Shown here piece after piece: positions 16,878 to 24,547 of a DNA stretch of 42,408 nucleotides. The stretch comes from Allostellaceae bacterium. Lineage in GTDB: Bacteria > Pseudomonadota > Alphaproteobacteria > ATCC43930 > CGMCC-115725. The position numbers were made by a program, and so were the translations under genes. Under the pieces are notes generated by a model. The model did no database searches. It was not told the origin of the DNA and saw only the letters and a list, made by a program, of their open reading frames with translations. How positions within the stretch are numbered: the stretch's first letter is position 1; the number at the start of each line of letters is the position of its first letter. The stretch covers positions 1 through 42,408 of the forward strand of contig JANWJX010000002.1 in NCBI GenBank assembly GCA_025451725.1, read 5' to 3'.

Positions 16878-17488
16878 ACGACGTGTCTCGCAACATGACC
16901 CGCTGGTTCTGGATCCGGCACGCACCGGCGATCGACCCCGAGGGCCGGCTCTACGGCCAGCGCGACGTCGATTGCGACACCAGCGACAGCGCCGCCTTCG
17001 CCGGCCTCGCCCAGATGCTGCCCAAGGACGCGGTTTGGCTGGCGACGCCGCTGCAACGCACGACCAAGACCGCCGCCGCGATTCGCGCCGCCGGACTCAA
17101 CGCGCCCGAGCCGATCATCGAACCGCTGCTGATGGAGCAGAATTTCGGCGAATGGCAGGGTCAGATCCGCGCCGAGGTGACGAAATACCCGCTTTGGATC
17201 GCGGCGCCCGACACCAAGGCGCCCGGCGGCGAAAGCTTCACCGAGGTTTACGAGCGGGTGCGCGTCGGCATCGAGCGTTGGACCGAAGAGTTGCAGGGCC
17301 ATGACATCGTCGCGGTGGCGCATGGCGGCACCATTCGAGCCGCGTTGGGCGTGGCGCTCGACCTTTCGCCCGGCATCGCGCTGGCCTTTTCCTGCGAAAA
17401 CCTGTCACTGACCATGATCGAGCATTTCGACGTGCAGAAGCGCAGCCACGATTGGCGCGTCGCGGCGGTGAATCGCCCGCCGCGTTGA
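16874..17488 (+). CDS. Histidine phosphatase (phosphoglycerate mutase-like) family protein
   Basis: This is a 204-residue branch-1 histidine phosphatase. IRHAPAI carries the catalytic RH pair near residue 16, EQNFGEWQG the acid/base Glu region and VAHGGTIRAAL the second His. It resembles CobC/GpmB-type enzymes, but no cobalamin gene is near. ATG 16874 overlaps the permease stop by 4 nt; ATG 16895 is an alternative. Coupling to an ABC-2 exporter suggests a phosphorylated small substrate related to export, which is inference only. Confidence 0.85.
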   Translation: MNDVSRNMTRWFWIRHAPAIDPEGRLYGQRDVDCDTSDSAAFAGLAQMLPKDAVWLATPLQRTTKTAAAIRAAGLNAPEPIIEPLLMEQNFGEWQGQIRAEVTKYPLWIAAPDTKAPGGESFTEVYERVRVGIERWTEELQGHDIVAVAHGGTIRAALGVALDLSPGIALAFSCENLSLTMIEHFDVQKRSHDWRVAAVNRPPR

Positions 17489-17584
17489 AAAAAACACAAT
17501 GGGTCATGGTGCGCCGGGAACCGGTGTCCTATGATCCGGTGTTGTTGGTGTGGATCAACCCGCGGATGAACCGGAGGAGACAAT

Positions 17585-18268
17585 ATGACCCGGCGTATCG
17601 TGTTCGCTCTTTTCGCTCTCGCCCTGATGCCGCTGCTGGCGGCGACCGGCGCGCGCGCCCAGTCCGATCAGCAGCAGATCGTCGACGAGTCGGTCGGCGT
17701 GGTGCATTCGTTCAATAACCCCGGCAACTACACCGACAACGTCCGCCGGCTGGTGCATCGCTCCCGCGCGATCCTGATCGTGCCGAACTTGGTCAAGGCC
17801 GGTTTCATCTTCGGCGCGCAAGGCGGTCAGGGCGTGCTGCTGATCCATAACCGCAACGGCTCCTGGTCCTATCCGGCGTTTTACAATCTCGGCGCCGCCT
17901 CGTTCGGCCTCCAGATCGGCATCGCGGTGTCGAAGGTCGTGCTGATCATCATGAATGATCACGCGCTCAACCTCGCCATCACCAACGCGCAATTGAAGCT
18001 CGGCGCCGAGGCCGGTCTCGCCATCGCGACGCTGGGCGCGGGCGCCGAAGGCTCCGTCACCACGGCGGGCGCCGACATCTACGCCCTCTCCAACTCCAAG
18101 GGCCTGTTCGGCGGCGTCGCCATCCAGGGCGGCGCAATCGGCCCCAATCAGGACTGGAACGCGCGCTATTATGGCCAGCCGGTGACGACCGAGCAGATCG
18201 TCTATGGCCGGGCCCGCCTGCGTCAGCCCGGCGCCAACGCGCTGCGCCGCGCGCTCGGTCGGCTGTAG
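17585..18268 (+). CDS. Secreted SYLF-domain lipid-binding protein
   Basis: This is a 227-residue protein with a Sec signal peptide (MTRRIVFALFALALMPLLAA..., cleavage near GARA-Q at residue ~25). A SYLF/DUF500 domain covers nearly the whole mature part: SRAILIVPNLVKAGFIFG, GSWSYPAFYNLG, GLQIGIAVSKVVLIIM and SNSKGLFGGVAIQGGAI are family landmarks. SYLF domains bind phosphoinositides or other phospholipids in eukaryotes. Bacterial members are exported, and their role is not settled. GGAGGAG lies a few nt before ATG 17585. It is transcribed alone or with the following GT39 gene, 24 nt downstream. Confidence 0.88.
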   Translation: MTRRIVFALFALALMPLLAATGARAQSDQQQIVDESVGVVHSFNNPGNYTDNVRRLVHRSRAILIVPNLVKAGFIFGAQGGQGVLLIHNRNGSWSYPAFYNLGAASFGLQIGIAVSKVVLIIMNDHALNLAITNAQLKLGAEAGLAIATLGAGAEGSVTTAGADIYALSNSKGLFGGVAIQGGAIGPNQDWNARYYGQPVTTEQIVYGRARLRQPGANALRRALGRL

Positions 18269-18292
18269 CAACGTCGCCTGACGCACGGAGGC

Positions 18293-19900
18293 ATGATCGA
18301 GCAATGGTGTAGGGGCATTCGCCCCTACATCCTTCTCGCCCTCCTGGCGCTTGCGCTCGATCTGCCCGGGATCGCCGCGCTTCCAGTGCTCGACCGCGAC
18401 GAGGCGCGTTTCGCGCAAGCGACGCGCCAGATGCTCGAGACCGGCGATTTCCTGCGCATCCGCTTTCAGGACGAAGCGCGCAACAAAAAACCCGCCGGCA
18501 TCTACTGGCTGCAAGCCGCCTCGGTTGCCGCGTTGAGCGACGCCGCAAGCGACGCGATCTGGCCTTACCGCGTGCCCTCGCTCTTGGGCGGCGTAGCGGC
18601 GGTGCTGTTGGCATTCGGTCTCGGTCAGGGTCTGGTCGGACGGCCGGCGGCGCTGATTGGCGCAGGCCTCCTGGCGGCAACGCTTGAACTCTCGATCGAA
18701 GCCCACATCGCCAAGACCGATGCCGTCCTGCTCGCCGCGTCCATCGCGGCGCAAGGCGCGCTCGGCTTGATCTATCGCGCCTCGCGTGACAGCCGCGACA
18801 CGCCGTTGCGCTGGCCGCTGCTGTTCTGGCTGGCGCAGGCGGCGGCGATTTACCTCAAAGGCCCGGTGATCCCGGTCCTGTCGATCCTCACCGTCATCGC
18901 GCTATGTGTCGCGGACCGCGACGCGCGCTGGCTCAAGGGACTGCGCGCCTGGTGGGGCGTGCCGCTGCTGATCGTCATCGTGGCGCCGTGGCTCTACGCG
19001 ATCGAGCGCGCGACCGCCGGCCAGTTCCTGAGCCAATCGGTCGGGGGTGATCTCTTCGCCAAGCTGGTCGGCGGCGAGGAGGCGCATGGCGCGCCGCCCC
19101 TCACCCATCTGTTGATCTTGCTGGCGGGATTCTGGCCGGCGACGATCTTCCTCGGCAACGTCATCGCGCATGGCTGGCGGCAGCGGCGCGACGTGGCCGT
19201 GCGATTCCTCGTCGCGTGGGCGGTGCCGTTCTGGATCCTGGTCGAACTAGTGCCAACCAAGCTGCCGCAATATCTGCTGCCGGTTTATCCGGCGCTGGCT
19301 CTGACAGCCGGCGCGGCGCTGCTCGCGAGCGACGGCAAATGGCGGCGCTACGATCTTCTGTTCGGCGCGATCGGCGTGCTGGTCGCGCTGTGCCTGATGG
19401 CGCTGCTGGTCGAGGGGCCGATCCGCTATGGCGGGGGCTCGAATTTCTTCGGCATCGCCGGCGCCGTTGGGCTCGCGGTCTTCGCGGTACTGTTGATTTT
19501 TCGGCGACAGACAATTCTGGCGCCGCGTCTCGCGATCTGTTGCAGCCTCGTGGTGTTCATCCCGCTCGGCCAGTTCGTCGCGCCGCGCCTCGACCAGTTG
19601 TTCGTCTCGCGCCAGGCGGCCGCGTTGGCGCATGAGCGGCCCGTCGCCGTGGTCGGATACAGCGAGCCGAGCATCGTGTTCTCGCTCGGCACCGCGACGA
19701 AATTGCTGCCGGCGCAAAAAGCCGCCGAGGCGCTGTCCCGTCACGAGGTCTCGGCCGTGCTGGTCGAGCGGCGCCAGGAGCAGGCTTTTCGCGACGCCAT
19801 GACGAGGCTCGACGCGACGCCGCGCGCGGCCGGAATGGCCCGCGGCCTCGACTATTCCACCGGCAAACCGGCGACGCTGACGCTGTTCCGCGCCGAGTAG
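18293..19900 (+). CDS. GT39-type membrane glycosyltransferase (ArnT/PMT-like)
   Basis: This is a 535-residue polytopic membrane protein with roughly ten or more hydrophobic helices. The catalytic first loop has LDRDEARFAQATRQML, where the D-E pair is the usual GT39 metal/acid site, and NKKPAGIYWLQAASVA, the ArnT-like second signature. It would transfer a sugar from a polyprenyl-phosphate donor to lipid A or another periplasmic acceptor. GGAGG is only one base before ATG 18293, closer than normal, and an inverted repeat occupies codons 6-13. The true start could therefore differ, but no better one is present. It ends 4 nt from the convergent esterase gene. Confidence 0.87.
   Translation: MIEQWCRGIRPYILLALLALALDLPGIAALPVLDRDEARFAQATRQMLETGDFLRIRFQDEARNKKPAGIYWLQAASVAALSDAASDAIWPYRVPSLLGGVAAVLLAFGLGQGLVGRPAALIGAGLLAATLELSIEAHIAKTDAVLLAASIAAQGALGLIYRASRDSRDTPLRWPLLFWLAQAAAIYLKGPVIPVLSILTVIALCVADRDARWLKGLRAWWGVPLLIVIVAPWLYAIERATAGQFLSQSVGGDLFAKLVGGEEAHGAPPLTHLLILLAGFWPATIFLGNVIAHGWRQRRDVAVRFLVAWAVPFWILVELVPTKLPQYLLPVYPALALTAGAALLASDGKWRRYDLLFGAIGVLVALCLMALLVEGPIRYGGGSNFFGIAGAVGLAVFAVLLIFRRQTILAPRLAICCSLVVFIPLGQFVAPRLDQLFVSRQAAALAHERPVAVVGYSEPSIVFSLGTATKLLPAQKAAEALSRHEVSAVLVERRQEQAFRDAMTRLDATPRAAGMARGLDYSTGKPATLTLFRAE
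18308..18329. repeat. 9-bp inverted repeat in the GT39 5' coding region
   Basis: TGTAGGGGC (18308-18316) and GCCCCTACA (18321-18329) are exact inverted copies around ATTC. Palindromes with this TGTAGGGGC core recur as dispersed repeats in other bacterial genomes, by recollection. No second copy was seen in the window. In mRNA it would form a strong hairpin 13 nt into the reading frame. Confidence 0.6.
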
Positions 19901-19904
19901 CGAA

Positions 19905-21416
19905 TCAGTTCGTCTTGGGCGGCGGCGGTAGCGCTTCGACGAAATCGAGACGCGGCTTCAGCAGATTCTTGCGCACCACCGGCCCGTCGCCGGTGAAGTC
20001 CAGCCATTGCTCGTCCCCGGCTGCGAATTGGGGCCAGCCCGCGGGCTTGCCGGTCTTGGCGAATTCCGACCAGCGCGAATTCATCGCCTCGGTCACTTTC
20101 GGCGTGGCCGGTTCGGGATCGTGCTCCATATAGGGCATGGTGCCGAACACCGCCGGCACTTCCCAGAAATGCGGCGCGCCCGGCCAGATCTTCCGCGCCG
20201 ACGGATTCACATAGGAATAGTAGTAGACATAGGTCGGCATGCCGGCCTTGACGGCGGCCCGCGCCAGCTCGCGCGTCGGCTCGGTCAGCATGAGGTCGGT
20301 CGCCACCTGTTTCTCCAAGACGCCGTTGTCGTGGCGTCCGAACCCGTCGAACAGGGTTTCGACCTTGGGCCAGACACTCGACATTTTTTGCGACAGGCCC
20401 GCCGCCAGCGTCGGGAATAGGCCGATTTCGTAGCTGTTCGACCCGACCATGAACGGCACGTGCGCGACCTTGCCCGCTTCGAACGAGTTGATGGTCTGGT
20501 CGGGAATGATCTTGCCGTCGATCATCGGCCAAAAGCCGTTATGGCTCATCGTCGTGTCGCCAAGCACCTCCTTGGCCGGCACTGCGCGTAGCGCCGCGAC
20601 ATCGTCGGTCTTGACGCCCCAGGTCGCGGCGACCGCCGTGCCCTTCGCCTCCGCCTCGGCGAAAGACTGAAGATGGAAGCGGCCGAAACCGGATTCTGAA
20701 ATCGCCTTGTCGAACAGGCCCTGAGCTAATGGCGAACCCATCAGATATTGCACCGACATGGCGCCGGCGCTTTCGCCGAAGATGGTGACGTTGGCTGGAT
20801 CGCCGCCGAACCTGGCGATATTGGCGCGCACCCATTTCAACGCCGCGATCTGGTCGAGCACGGCATAATTGCCCAACGGCGCGTTCGGCGATTCCTTGGT
20901 CAGCGCCGGATGGGCGAAAAAGCCGAACTTGTTGAGCCGGTAATTGAAGCTGACCATTACCACGCCGTCCTTGGCGAACTGGGTGCCGTCGAACAGGATG
21001 GTGGCGCTGGAGCCGATCTGGAAACCGCCGCCATAGATCCACACCATCACCGGCAGCTTGGCGCCTGTTGTGGTGTTCGCGGGCTCCCAGACATTGAGAT
21101 AAAGGCAGTCTTCGGACGGCGTCGGCTCGCGGTTCGGCCATGGCGCGCCGGGCGGCCGCGGATTCTGCATGCAGTTATGGCCGAACTTGTCGGCGAGCAG
21201 GGTGCCGCTCCATGGCTTCGGCGGCTGCGGCGCGCGCCAGCGCAGATCGCCGACCGGCGCCGCGGCGAACGGGATGCCCCAGTAATGCAGCACGTCGCCT
21301 TCGACCACGCCTTGGACGGCACCGCCCGGCACCTCGACCGGCGCCGGCGCGGCGCGCAGGCTGGCGGCCGGCAGCAACAGAACGGTAACAGCCAGGAATT
21401 TCGCTAGGCGCAGCAT
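19905..21416 (-). CDS. Secreted type-B carboxylesterase
   Basis: This 503-residue precursor has a signal peptide (LAKFLAVTVLLLPAASLRAA). It has the alpha/beta-hydrolase type-B esterase features: EDCLYLNVWEP, the oxyanion loop VWIYGGGFQIGS, nucleophile elbow FGESAGAMS, the acidic residue region SNSYEIGLF and the His of GAPHFWEVPAVFG. It hydrolyses carboxyl esters in the periplasm or outside. The natural substrate is unknown. The frame extends upstream to 21530, but ATG 21416 is chosen because AGGAGGGG precedes it and the signal peptide begins there. TCCGCC/GGCGGA (21434-21449) forms a small hairpin in its leader. It is divergent from wrbA, with 140 nt between. Confidence 0.9.
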   Translation of the reverse strand: MLRLAKFLAVTVLLLPAASLRAAPAPVEVPGGAVQGVVEGDVLHYWGIPFAAAPVGDLRWRAPQPPKPWSGTLLADKFGHNCMQNPRPPGAPWPNREPTPSEDCLYLNVWEPANTTTGAKLPVMVWIYGGGFQIGSSATILFDGTQFAKDGVVMVSFNYRLNKFGFFAHPALTKESPNAPLGNYAVLDQIAALKWVRANIARFGGDPANVTIFGESAGAMSVQYLMGSPLAQGLFDKAISESGFGRFHLQSFAEAEAKGTAVAATWGVKTDDVAALRAVPAKEVLGDTTMSHNGFWPMIDGKIIPDQTINSFEAGKVAHVPFMVGSNSYEIGLFPTLAAGLSQKMSSVWPKVETLFDGFGRHDNGVLEKQVATDLMLTEPTRELARAAVKAGMPTYVYYYSYVNPSARKIWPGAPHFWEVPAVFGTMPYMEHDPEPATPKVTEAMNSRWSEFAKTGKPAGWPQFAAGDEQWLDFTGDGPVVRKNLLKPRLDFVEALPPPPKTN

Positions 21417-21556
21417 GGCTTCCCCTCCTTTGCTCCGCCGCATGGCGGACACGCTTGTTTGATTGTTCTCATCATGGTCGCGCATTCCCATTTTACTCGC
21501 AATCCAGTAATCATCCCGGGTCACCAACAACCAACGAAACAGGGAGTGGGGTCGTC

Positions 21557-22183
21557 ATGGCAAAAGTGCTGGTGCTGTATTACGGGGCCTATGGGCACAT
21601 CGAGACCCTGGCGCAAGCCGTGGTCGAGGGCGCGCGCTCGGTGTCGGGAACCGAGGTCACGCTGAAGCGGGTCAAGGAGCTGTTCACCGCCGACGAGGCG
21701 AAGGCGCGGCATCAGAAGACCGATTTCGTCGCGCCCGAGGCCAACCCCGAGGAATTGAAGGATTACGACGCGGTGATTTTCGGCACCGCCACGCGTTACG
21801 GCATGATGGCGGCGTCGATGAAGCATTTCCTCGACCAGACCGGCTCGCTGTGGTTCACCGGCGCGATGGTCGGAAAGCTGGCGAGCTTCTTCACCTCGGC
21901 CAACACGCAGCATGGCGGCCAGGACGCCGCGATCCTGAATTTCCAGACCGTGGTGCAGCATCTCGGGATGATTGTCGTGCCGATCGGCTTCGTCAGCCCG
22001 GCTGTAAGCAATGTCGACGAGATCAGCGGCGGCTCGCCCTACGGCGCCAGCATCGTCGCCGGCACCATGCAAAAGCCGAAAGCAGTGAGCGAGAACGAAA
22101 AGGAAATCGCGCGCTACCAGGGCAAGTTCGTCGCCGAAACGGCCGACGCGCTGGTCAAGGGCCGCGCCTTGCAAAAGAAGTAG
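21557..22183 (+). CDS. wrbA: NAD(P)H:quinone oxidoreductase WrbA
   Basis: This is a 208-residue flavodoxin-like protein, the usual WrbA length. The FMN phosphate loop is YYGAYGHIETLA. GTATRYGMMAASMKHFLDQT and FTSANTQHGGQDAAI match the WrbA isoalloxazine loops. It performs two-electron reduction of quinones, avoiding semiquinone radicals. AGGGAG at 21541-21546 precedes ATG 21557 and rules out the longer frame from 21455. The pirin gene follows 18 nt later, so the two form an oxidative-stress operon. The known family motif reads GTPTRFG; here it is GTATRYG, a mild substitution. Confidence 0.93.
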   Translation: MAKVLVLYYGAYGHIETLAQAVVEGARSVSGTEVTLKRVKELFTADEAKARHQKTDFVAPEANPEELKDYDAVIFGTATRYGMMAASMKHFLDQTGSLWFTGAMVGKLASFFTSANTQHGGQDAAILNFQTVVQHLGMIVVPIGFVSPAVSNVDEISGGSPYGASIVAGTMQKPKAVSENEKEIARYQGKFVAETADALVKGRALQKK

Positions 22184-22201
22184 GAGCAAGGAGCAAGCAT
22201 C

Positions 22202-23053
22202 ATGGACGGATCGGCCAAAATCCTGCGCCCGGTGGCGCGTCGCGTCAGCGGCATGCCGACCAGCGACGGCGCCGGGGTGAAGCTCAATCGCCTCATCGGC
22301 ACGCCGCAGCTCGATCATGTCGATCCGTTCCTGATGCTCGACGAGTTCCGCTCGGACGACGCCGACGACTATATCGCCGGCTTCCCCGAGCATCCGCATC
22401 GCGGCTTCGAGACCGTGACCTACATGCTCGCGGGTAAGATGCGGCACGGCGACAACAAGGGGCATACCGGCCGCCTCGACGCCGGCAGCGTGCAGTGGAT
22501 GACAGCGGGGCGCGGCATTCTCCATTCGGAAATGCCGGAGCAGGAAAACGGGCTGATGTGGGGCTTCCAGCTCTGGGTCAACCTGCCCGCCAAGGACAAG
22601 ATGACGGCGCCACGCTATCAGGAAATCCCACCCGCCGAGATTCCGACGGCGTCGCTGCCGGGCGGCGTCTCGATCAAGGTGATCGCCGGCGAAGCCGGCG
22701 GCGTGCACGGCCCGATCAACGGCATCGCCACCGAGCCCGTCATGCTCGACATCGCGGTGCCGGCGGACGGCGCGATCACCTTGCCGCTGCCAGCGACTCA
22801 TGCTGTTTTCCTCTATCCGTTCCAGGGCGACATCGCGGTCGGCGAGTCCCCGGATCGCGTTGCGCATGGTACTCTCGCCGTGCTCGGCGCGGGCGACGCG
22901 GTGAAGATCGCGGCACCCGGCGGCGACGCCAGAGTGCTGCTGGTGGCGGGTCGGCCGCTCAACGAGCCGATCGCGCGCTACGGTCCGTTCGTGATGAATA
23001 CGCCGCAGGAAATCCGTCAGGCGGCAATGGATTTTCAAGCGGGCCGGTTCTAA
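22202..23053 (+). CDS. Pirin family bicupin
   Basis: This is a 283-residue protein with two cupin folds. The metal site is complete: EHPHRGFETVTY supplies two His, and GILHSEMPE supplies the third His and the Glu. Bacterial pirins such as YhhW oxidise quercetin in vitro and bind redox-active iron. Others modulate metabolic enzymes. It is downstream of wrbA by 18 nt in the same direction, with GGAGCAAGGAGCAAGC as ribosome-binding sequence, so it is probably co-expressed for quinone or flavonoid detoxification. That role is inferred from the neighbour and family, not from a unique motif. Confidence 0.88.
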   Translation: MDGSAKILRPVARRVSGMPTSDGAGVKLNRLIGTPQLDHVDPFLMLDEFRSDDADDYIAGFPEHPHRGFETVTYMLAGKMRHGDNKGHTGRLDAGSVQWMTAGRGILHSEMPEQENGLMWGFQLWVNLPAKDKMTAPRYQEIPPAEIPTASLPGGVSIKVIAGEAGGVHGPINGIATEPVMLDIAVPADGAITLPLPATHAVFLYPFQGDIAVGESPDRVAHGTLAVLGAGDAVKIAAPGGDARVLLVAGRPLNEPIARYGPFVMNTPQEIRQAAMDFQAGRF

Positions 23054-23078
23054 CGGTCCGCCTCGGGAGACGAGAACG

Positions 23079-23450
23079 ATGGGCGGCAGGGCATTTCCGT
23101 TGGTGGCGGCGCTGGCGCTGTCGGTGGCGCTGGGCGCCTGTTCGGGCCCGGCCAAATGGTCGAAAGACGGCGCCAGCCCCCAAATGGCGGCAGCCGATTA
23201 CGCGGATTGCCGCCACATGGCGCAACATGACATCCAGCGCGACGTGAATATCGACACCGATATCGCCGCGGGACGCGCGCACGATCGCGACCGCACCCAG
23301 ACCCGCGAGACCTACGATGCCAGCGACGCATCGAGCGACGCGCGCCTGAGCAGTCAGATCGTCAAGGGCTGCATGGAAAGCAAGGGTTACGCGCCCAGCG
23401 GAAGCGACGCCGAGGAAGGCCCGAACTGGTGGGGCATTCTCAACCTTTAG
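23079..23450 (+). CDS. Small lipoprotein of unknown function
   Basis: This is a 123-residue protein with a lipoprotein signal peptide, AALALSVALGAC. The lipobox LGAC puts the lipidated Cys at about residue 21. The mature part is hydrophilic and rich in Asp, Arg and Ala (IDTDIAAGRAHDRDRTQTRE), with two later Cys (DCRHMA and KGCMESKGY) that could form a disulfide. The KGCMESKGY motif is common at the end of small alphaproteobacterial envelope lipoproteins. I do not recognise a specific family. It follows pirin by 25 nt and ends 6 nt from the convergent panB. Confidence 0.72.
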   Translation: MGGRAFPLVAALALSVALGACSGPAKWSKDGASPQMAAADYADCRHMAQHDIQRDVNIDTDIAAGRAHDRDRTQTRETYDASDASSDARLSSQIVKGCMESKGYAPSGSDAEEGPNWWGILNL

Positions 23451-23456
23451 GCCGCG

Positions 23457-24293
23457 CTATTTCTTGCCGCCGTATGTGTGTTCCGGGCCGGGGAAGCGGC
23501 GCTGCCGCACGTCCTCGGCATAATCCTCGGCCGCCGCGGCGATCTTCGATGCCAGCTCGGCATAGCGCTTGACGAAACGCGGCTTGAACTCGGTGAACAG
23601 GCCGACCACGTCGTCGGTCACCAGAATCTGTCCGTCGCAATGCGCCGACGCGCCGATGCCGATGGTTGGAATCTCGACGGCAGCGGTGACGGCGCGCGCG
23701 AGACTTTCGGTGACGCCTTCGACCACGACGGCGAACGCGCCGGAAGCCGCAACGGCCCGCGCGTCGGCGAGAATGCGCACCTGATCCTCGTCGCTCTTGC
23801 CTTGCGCGCGGAAGCCGCCGGTCGTGACAGTGTTGGCCGATTGCGGTTGGAGCCCGATATGGCCGAGCACCGGAATGCCGCGATCGACCAGGAAGCGGAT
23901 CGTCTCCGCCATGATCTCGCCGCCTTCGATCTTGACGCCGGCGACGCCGGTTTCGGCAAGCGCCCGCGCGGCGTTGCGATAGGCCTGGACCGGCGTTTCC
24001 TGATAGGTGCCGAACGGCAGGTCGAGAATGACGCAGGCGTGGCGCGCGCCACGCGCCACCGCGGCGCCATGCCGGATCATCATCTCGAGCGTCACCGGCA
24101 CCGTGGTCTCGAAGCCGTAGACCACCATGCCGAGCGAATCGCCGACCAGAATCAGATCGACCGCGTTGTCGATGAGCCGCGTCATCGGCGTCGAATAGGC
24201 GGTGAGGCAAACGATCGGCACGCCGCCTTTACGCAGGCGCAAATCGACGGGGCTGAGCCGGGCCTTGGGGGCGGGAACCGGATTCGTGTCCAC
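23457..24293 (-). CDS. panB: 3-methyl-2-oxobutanoate hydroxymethyltransferase (pantothenate synthesis)
   Basis: This is a 278-residue TIM-barrel enzyme. [25 protein letters not shown] (metal Asp), [13 protein letters not shown] and GHIGLQPQ are conserved PanB blocks. [11 protein letters not shown] holds the catalytic Glu. It transfers a hydroxymethyl group from 5,10-methylene-tetrahydrofolate to alpha-ketoisovalerate, giving ketopantoate, the first committed step to pantothenate and CoA. GTG 24293 is chosen because AGGAG lies about 8 nt before it and the length then matches the family. The longer frame to 24443 adds a basic, atypical extension. No panC is adjacent. Confidence 0.92.
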   Translation of the reverse strand: MDTNPVPAPKARLSPVDLRLRKGGVPIVCLTAYSTPMTRLIDNAVDLILVGDSLGMVVYGFETTVPVTLEMMIRHGAAVARGARHACVILDLPFGTYQETPVQAYRNAARALAETGVAGVKIEGGEIMAETIRFLVDRGIPVLGHIGLQPQSANTVTTGGFRAQGKSDEDQVRILADARAVAASGAFAVVVEGVTESLARAVTAAVEIPTIGIGASAHCDGQILVTDDVVGLFTEFKPRFVKRYAELASKIAAAAEDYAEDVRQRRFPGPEHTYGGKK

Positions 24294-24396
24294 GCTTCTG
24301 GCTCCTCGGAACGAAACTACGGGCGGAGGCTGCGCCCGCGCGGCATGCCGGTCAAGCGCCGTTTTGTGCAGTGCATCAATGCAGCGCCGGTAATGA

Positions 24397-24453
24397 GTCT
24401 TAAGACGGCGCATGAAAATCATCCCGGGACTTCCATTAATCAATCACTGATTG
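24397..24453. promoter_or_regulatory. Two palindromes in the divergent panB/phosphorelay promoter region
   Basis: GTCTTAAGAC (24397-24406) is a perfect 10-bp palindrome. CAATCA-C-TGATTG (24441-24453) is a perfect 6-bp inverted repeat. Both lie in an unusually AT-rich patch that continues to about 24485. They are candidate operator sites, but no regulator is identified. Confidence 0.35.
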
Positions 24454-24547
24454 TTTTATTAACTTATTAATTCTTGCAAAAGTAGAGTAACCGCCGGATT
24501 GAATGGGCGCTTGGCCGTGGGCGGGGCGCCCCCCGGAGGTAGGTCGA

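Noticed and set aside
21521-23155. A 544-codon minus-strand open frame
   Set aside because: It is antisense to wrbA and pirin and shows no recognisable domain.
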